From NCBI RefSeq assembly GCF_014650595.1, contig NZ_BMVG01000008.1, forward strand, positions 292,912 to 356,911: a DNA stretch of 64,000 nucleotides, written 5' to 3'. Position 1 is the stretch's first letter, and the number at the start of each line of letters is the position of its first letter. The stretch is from Streptomyces alanosinicus. GTDB taxonomy: Bacteria; Actinomycetota; Actinomycetes; Streptomycetales; Streptomycetaceae. Shown piece after piece: positions 57,916 to 64,000 of this stretch. The notes below the pieces were generated by a model. It was given only the letters and a program-made list of their open reading frames with translations, had not been told where the DNA came from and did not search any database. A program made the translations under genes and the position numbers.

Positions 57916-58707
57916 ATGCGTGTCACCGGTAGCCCGAAACCCCACCCGCATGACGACGCCCCCGACACGGCGGAGTCCTTCGCACGGCTCGCGCGGATGC
58001 CCGACGGCCTTGAGCGGCGGGCGCTCCGTGACGAACTGGTCCGGCTGTGGCTCCCCATGGCCGAGCGGATCGCCGTGCGCTTCCGCGGCCGCGGAGAGGC
58101 CCTGGAGGACCTGTACCAGGTGGCCGCCCTCGGCCTGGTGAAGGCCGTCGACCGCTACGATCCGGAGCGCGGCCGCGCCTTCGAGGCGTACGCCGTGCCC
58201 ACCGTCACCGGCGAGATCAAGCGTCACTTCCGCGACCACATGTGGACCCTGCATGTGCCGCGCCGGGTGCAGGATCTGCGCAACCGGGTCCGCTGCGCCA
58301 CGAAGGAACTGGCCCAGAGCAGCCCGGGGCGCCCGGCCACCGTGGCGGAGATCGCCGCCCACGCGCGGCTCACCGAGGACGAGGTGCGCACCGGCATGGA
58401 GGCGCTGGAGTGCTTCTCGGCGCTGTCCCTGGACGCCGAGGTCGCCGGCACCGACTGCTACGCCCTCGGGGACTCGCTCGGCGACCCCGACCCCGGCTAT
58501 GACCTCGTGGTCGACCGGGTCGCCGTCCGACCGTGTCTGCAGGCCCTGCCGGAACGCGAGCGCACCATCCTCTACCTGCGGTACTTCGGGGGAATGACAC
58601 AGAGCCTGATCGCCCAGCAGCTCGGTATCTCGCAGATGCATGTCTCCCGGCTGCTCAGCGGCTGCTTCGACCGACTGCGCCAGGAACTGCTCGCCAACGC
58701 CCGTTGA
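57916..58707 (+). CDS. SigB/SigF/SigG-family RNA polymerase sigma factor
   Basis: 263-residue group 3 sigma factor. Region 2 is LRDELVRLWLPMAERIAVRFRGRGEALEDLYQVAALGLVKAVDRYDPERGRAFEAYAVPTVTGEIKRHFRD, region 3 LHVPRRVQDLRNRV and PATVAEIAAHARLTEDEV, region 4 LPERERTILYLRYFGGMTQSLIAQQLGISQMHVSRLLSG. This family directs stress and differentiation genes and is controlled by anti-sigma factors through partner switching; no anti-sigma gene is adjacent. ATG at 57916 follows GAGAGGTG. The 280-bp leader region includes the ATGGACACAT repeats. Confidence 0.93.
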   Translation: MRVTGSPKPHPHDDAPDTAESFARLARMPDGLERRALRDELVRLWLPMAERIAVRFRGRGEALEDLYQVAALGLVKAVDRYDPERGRAFEAYAVPTVTGEIKRHFRDHMWTLHVPRRVQDLRNRVRCATKELAQSSPGRPATVAEIAAHARLTEDEVRTGMEALECFSALSLDAEVAGTDCYALGDSLGDPDPGYDLVVDRVAVRPCLQALPERERTILYLRYFGGMTQSLIAQQLGISQMHVSRLLSGCFDRLRQELLANAR

Positions 58708-58741
58708 GCCCCCTCAGCCCCGCGGAGCCCCCGGCGGGGGC

Positions 58742-59065
58742 TCACTCCTCCGGGGCGCCGGGCACCTGTGTGGGACCGTACCGGTCCAGGGTGTCCTCCA
58801 GGGCGGCGCGGACCTGGGGCGGGATGTCGCCGCGGCGGCCCCAGATCAGGATCAGCTCCGCGATGTTGCGCAGCTTGATGTTGGTGTGCTGGGAGACCTC
58901 CTTCAGCACCTCCCAGCCCTCGTCCGGGGTCACCCTGCCGAGGGCCACCATCATCCCGATCGCCTGGTCGACGACCGCGTGGGAGGCCACGGCCTCCTTC
59001 AACTGGTCGACTTCCGCCTGCAGCTCAAAGATCCGTTCGGGCTCACTCGCTCCCATGTCCCCCAT
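58742..59065 (-). CDS. ANTAR-domain protein
   Basis: About 107-residue protein consisting of an N-terminal coiled segment (ERIFELQAEVDQLKEAV) and an ANTAR domain: ASHAVVDQAIGMMVALGRVTPDEGWEVLKEVSQHTNIKLRNIAELIL. ANTAR domains bind paired hairpins in RNA to prevent termination. There is no receiver or GAF domain, so it is a stand-alone form. Starts at 59065 (GAGGA upstream) or 59056 are both possible. The end converges on the sigma-factor gene with 34 bp between stops. Confidence 0.85.
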   Translation of the reverse strand: MGDMGASEPERIFELQAEVDQLKEAVASHAVVDQAIGMMVALGRVTPDEGWEVLKEVSQHTNIKLRNIAELILIWGRRGDIPPQVRAALEDTLDRYGPTQVPGAPEE

Positions 59066-59185
59066 CGTCCTCGGCGGCCTGCGCCGATGCCACCGGGCGT
59101 CCTCGACAGGCATCCGACCCCCGCGTGGTTGGACACTGGTGCCAGACCGGTGGCCGCCCGGCCCCGAGAGCAGGACGCGACTGAC

Positions 59186-59977
59186 ATGAACCACGACGCC
59201 CCCGCCGGGGGAGGACCGCGCAAGCGAGACGTCGTCTCCACGCACTCCGTCTTCGGTGCCCCGTGCTGGGTGAGCCTGACCAGCCGTGACCTCCAGGCCA
59301 CCCAGGAGTTCTACACCGCCGTGCTCGGCTGGCGCTGGCGCGGCGCCAAGCTCGGCGAGCACTTCCGGATAGCGCTGGCGCAGGGAGTGCCGGTGGCGGG
59401 GATCGCCGCCGTGGCCGCCATGTGGCAGATGGCGGTGGCGTGGACGCCGTACTTCGCCGTGCCGGACGCCGATGTGGCGGTGGCCCGGGCCCGCGAGCGC
59501 GGCGGTACGGCGGCCGTCGGGCCGCTGTCCTTCCCACCGGGCCGTGCCGCGCTGCTCGCCGACCGGGACGGGGCCACCTTCGGGATCTGGCAGGGCGAGC
59601 TGGTCGGCAACTGGGAGGCCTGGCGGCGGGCCTCGCCGACCTTCATCCGGCTGCACACCCGCGACGCCTTCGACGCCGCGCTGTTCTACGGCGAGATCCT
59701 CGACTGGGCGTCCGGTGTGCCGGGCTGCTGCGAGGTGGAGTACGAGGGCGGCGAGGTGGTGCTGCGCAGCCAGGGCGACATCGTGGCGCGCATCGACTCG
59801 GGCGCGCTGGAGGCGGCCCCGGACCCCTCCGTACGGCCGCACTGGCAGATCCACTTCGCCGTCGCGGACGTCCTGGACTGCGCCCGCACGGCGGAGAAGC
59901 ACGGCGGCAGCGTGCTGAGCGAGGCCGAGGACGAGGCGATCCTCCGGGATCCGGACGGCGCCCAGTTCACCGTGACG

Positions 59978-59995
<18 letters not shown>
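59186..59995 (+). CDS. VOC-superfamily protein with two glyoxalase-like domains
   Basis: 269-residue protein made of two vicinal-oxygen-chelate modules. The first is about 20-140 (GAPCWVSLTSRDLQATQEFYTAVLGWRWRG, RAALLADRDGATFGIWQ) and the second about 145-265 (FIRLHTRDAFDAALFYGEILDW, AEDEAILRDPDGAQFTV). Many actinobacterial relatives are annotated as hydroxylases or resistance proteins without proof. AGGA lies ten bases before the ATG. Its last 18 bp overlap the end of the convergent GlgX gene. Confidence 0.87.
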
Positions 59996-62163
<2,168 letters not shown>

Positions 62164-62167
<4 letters not shown>

Positions 62168-62709
62168 CGGCTGCCTTCCAGGACGGCACAGGGAACGGCG
62201 GCCGCCGCGCCGAGCGTGTCGTCCACCGGTGCCGCCGGGGCGGCCAGCAGCGCCGTCGGCAACGCGCGCGGCAGCGGGAGCCCCTGACGCAGCGTGGGTG
62301 CGGGGGCGAGCGGCACCAGCGGGACGCGCTGGCCGGCGCGGGCTCGCTGCGAGAACCAGATGATCTTGCTGCCGCTGTCCGAGGCGCAGCAGCCCCACCC
62401 GTCGCTCATGGCGGCGATGTCGGCGAGGCAGGCGCGCAGATCCTGATCGGGGCGCAGATCCGGGTCGTCGTCCCCGAAGGCGGTGATGAGGTGCTGGCCG
62501 TTCCACCACAGCTCGATCGAGGTGTGCTTGTCGGTGGCGTGCTGGTCGATCGCCCGCAGCAGCAGTTCGGCACCGTGACAGACGGGGACCGCGAGGTTCT
62601 CGAGGTCCCAGTAGCGGAGGTGGGCGGCCAGGATGCGGCTGACCTGTCCCACCCGTTCCGGGCTGACTTCCACGTCGATGTGGTAGTAGCAGGGCACTGC
62701 GGTCTTCAT
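62164..62709 (-). CDS. Pep a2-like regulatory protein (RsbW-type ATPase-like)
   Basis: 181-residue protein starting MKTAVPCYYHIDVEVSPERVG and carrying an RsbW/anti-sigma-like HATPase fold: VSRILAAHLRYWDLENLAVPVCHGAELLLRAIDQHATDKHTSIELWW, then the stretch MSDGWGCCASDSGSKIIWFSQ. It matches streptomycete proteins called Pep a2, which lie in glucan clusters. The Asn of the usual N-box is not clear, so ATP binding is doubtful. GAGGAG lies nine bases before the ATG at 62709. It overlaps GlgX by four bases, linking a regulatory protein to debranching. Confidence 0.82.
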
Positions 62710-63028
62710 CGTCGCTTGCTCCTCACCGGCGCGGCTCCCGCTCCCCTCCGGGAGGGATCCCGGATGCCCGTCCGGAACGACTCCCGGACACATAGCGTGA
62801 GCTTCGATCGCTCCTGAGTCACCTCTACGGTGCGGCCGCTACGCCATTCGTGCAACACGAGCAGCCGGCACCACTCGTGGTTGAAGATCCAACAAGACGC
62901 TGCGTCGTCGTCCGTGCACCATAAGTGAAAGCCTCGATCGCCGTAACGGTGCCGCGCGCTTCCGTGCGCGAACACCACCCGACCGTCGGGAACGCGCCCA
63001 GTCGAGAGCGTGGAGGGTGAAGAGGGCA
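62710..63028. other. Divergent intergenic region of the glucan group
   Basis: 319 bp between the divergent pep2-like and DUF5133-like genes, with a noticeably less GC-rich middle (62,870-62,960). It must hold both promoters; no consensus boxes stand out. A minus-strand frame spans it but has unusual composition and overlaps the pep2 ribosome binding site, so I do not call a gene. Confidence 0.45.
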
Positions 63029-63328
63029 ATGCTGCTACCCGCCAAGGCCGAAGTGGCCCGGGCGTTGCGGCGTTACCGGGCGTGGGAGCGCGTGATGCTC
63101 GCCTCGCCCCACGACCGCACGGTCCGGGTCACGTTCGAGGACTCGGGCTACACACTGTGCGTGCTGATGGGCAAGCGCTGCGCCCGCGAGGCCGCGGACG
63201 CCGCCGAACGCTATCTGCGCACCACTCTTGTCACCTACCTGCGCGAGCAGGACGGACGGCCGCGGTCACGTCGGTCGGCCAGAAGAGCGCCACCATCGGA
63301 GCGGCGTTCCACGGCGCCACGCCCCTGA
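63029..63328 (+). CDS. DUF5133-family small protein
   Basis: About 99-residue protein starting MLLPAKAEVARALRRYRAWERVMLA, followed by RTVRVTFEDSGYTLCVLMGKRCAREAADAAERYLR, the pattern of the streptomycete DUF5133 family, often found near regulatory ATPases. AGAGGG precedes the ATG. The Arg/Ser/Pro tail after YLREQDG is variable. Function unknown. It is followed after 108 bp by GlgE on the same strand. Confidence 0.82.
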   Translation: MLLPAKAEVARALRRYRAWERVMLASPHDRTVRVTFEDSGYTLCVLMGKRCAREAADAAERYLRTTLVTYLREQDGRPRSRRSARRAPPSERRSTAPRP

Positions 63329-63436
63329 CCTGGCACCGTACAAGGCGTTCCCCACGGGGCCGGCGTCGGCCGGCCCTCTCTCGGATCGCGAAGCCGTGCC
63401 GGGTGCCCGGCTTCGCGCACGGCGGAGGTGAAATAC

Positions 63437-64000
63437 ATGCGCAGGACCCCGGCCATCGGCCGTGTACCGGTACGTGACGTCCGGCCGGCCATGGAGTGCG
63501 GCAGGCGCCCGGCGAAAGCGGTGGCCGGGGAGACCTTCCAGGTGACGGCCACGGTGTTCCGCGAGGGGCATGACGCCGTGGGCGCCAATGTGGTCCTGCG
63601 CGATCCGAAGGGCCGCCGCGGCCCGTGGACACCGATGCGGGAGCTGTCCCCGGGCACCGACCTGTGGGGGGCGGACGTCACCCCGGACACGACGGGCCGC
63701 TGGACCTTTCGGGTGGAGGCGTGGAGCGATCCGCTGGCCACCTGGCGGCACACCGCCGCGGTGAAGGTGCCGGCCGGGATCGACATCGGACTGGTGCTGG
63801 AGGAGGGCGCCGAGCTGTACGAGCGTGCGGCGGCCGGGGTGCCCAAGGGCCCGGAGCGAGGCCTCGTCCGCGCCGCCGCGCAGGCTCTCGGCGACGACTC
63901 CCTTGCAGTGCACGAACGTCTGGAGCCGGCCCTGTCCCCCGAGGTGGATGTGCTGCTGGCCCGGTATCCGCTGCGGGAGCTGGTCACCGCCTGCGAGCCG
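63437..64000 (+). CDS. glgE: GlgE maltosyltransferase, N-terminal part (runs off the window)
   Basis: 188 residues of a longer protein, open to the last base. MRRTPAIGRVPVRDVRPAMECGRRPAKAVAGETFQVTATVFREGHD and the following LWGADVTPDTTGRWTFRVEAW match the N-terminal domain (DUF3416) of alpha-1,4-glucan:maltose-1-phosphate maltosyltransferase, which extends alpha-glucan from maltose-1-phosphate. The helical insert starts at IDIGLVLEEGAELYERA. The GH13-like catalytic domain lies beyond the window. CGGAGGTG lies before the ATG. In most streptomycetes glgE precedes treS, pep2 and glgB. Confidence 0.93.
   Translation, partial: MRRTPAIGRVPVRDVRPAMECGRRPAKAVAGETFQVTATVFREGHDAVGANVVLRDPKGRRGPWTPMRELSPGTDLWGADVTPDTTGRWTFRVEAWSDPLATWRHTAAVKVPAGIDIGLVLEEGAELYERAAAGVPKGPERGLVRAAAQALGDDSLAVHERLEPALSPEVDVLLARYPLRELVTACEP

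Noticed and set aside
62706..63029. 107-codon minus-strand frame in the glucan divergent region
   Set aside because: Odd composition, no ribosome binding site, and overlap with the ribosome binding site of the pep2-like gene.

Overview
The window is about 72% GC, uses G/C-ending codons almost throughout, has many GTG starts with purine-rich ribosome binding sites, and carries gene families typical of Streptomyces (SpoIIE-type phosphatases, a class F sortase, a DUF5133-like protein, GlgE, long-form GAPDH, a PucR-type regulator). It is best read as a chromosomal segment of a Streptomyces species, with many accessory genes, several decaying genes and one miniature inverted-repeat element. No tRNA, rRNA or CRISPR array was recognised.

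Layout. 1-6.5 kb: 3' end of a formate dehydrogenase catalytic subunit, a headless flavin monooxygenase remnant, a MASE1 membrane sensor beside a soluble PP2C phosphatase, and a PIG-V-like mannosyltransferase. 6.6-16.2 kb: long GAPDH, secreted M9 collagenase with an unusual repeat-rich upstream region, a LysR regulator, an imine-reductase-like enzyme divergent from an HxlR regulator, and an Old Yellow Enzyme/quinone reductase pair divergent from a MarR regulator. 16.2-20.2 kb: a TetR/SGNH hydrolase pair with a clear operator, then a class F sortase preceded by an Asp/His/Gly-rich surface protein carrying four copies of an HTGGGALA motif.

20.8-27.3 kb is the natural-product core. An Rv2275-like cyclodipeptide synthase is translationally coupled (ATGA overlap) to a CYP121-like P450, the two enzymes that make mycocyclosin in Mycobacterium tuberculosis. 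They are divergent from a fructosamine-kinase-like gene. About 1.3 kb further on lies a graspetide (omega-ester peptide) precursor, its ATP-grasp ligase, and a Gfo/Idh-type oxidoreductase in the same direction.

27.4-48.7 kb: a membrane PP2C phosphatase, a serine hydrolase, a PucR-type regulator, a YciO/Sua5-type protein, a dienelactone hydrolase, a GH64 beta-1,3-glucanase behind a consensus -35 box and two palindromic operators, a broken M4 protease joined to an unrelated fragment, a HAD phosphatase, a metallophosphoesterase, a luciferase-like oxidoreductase, one broken and one intact aldo/keto reductase, a PAS-GAF-PP2C-ATPase regulator, a Bcp peroxiredoxin, small secreted and regulatory proteins, and a lactate-monooxygenase-like gene split by a seven-C run. 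48.8-49.4 kb is a graveyard of transporter and GntR fragments. 49.4-64 kb: LysR/EamA, TetR, an ATP-dependent DNA ligase, a HemC paralogue, the inverted-repeat element, a MarR-controlled DrrAB-type exporter, a SigB/SigF-family sigma factor, an ANTAR protein, a two-domain VOC protein, and a glucan-metabolism group (GlgX coupled to a pep2-like gene, a DUF5133-like gene, and the start of GlgE).

Shared themes: three SpoIIE/PP2C phosphatases, a stress-type sigma factor and an ANTAR protein suggest dense partner-switching control. At least six broken genes and many in-frame short tandem duplications show an actively rearranging region.
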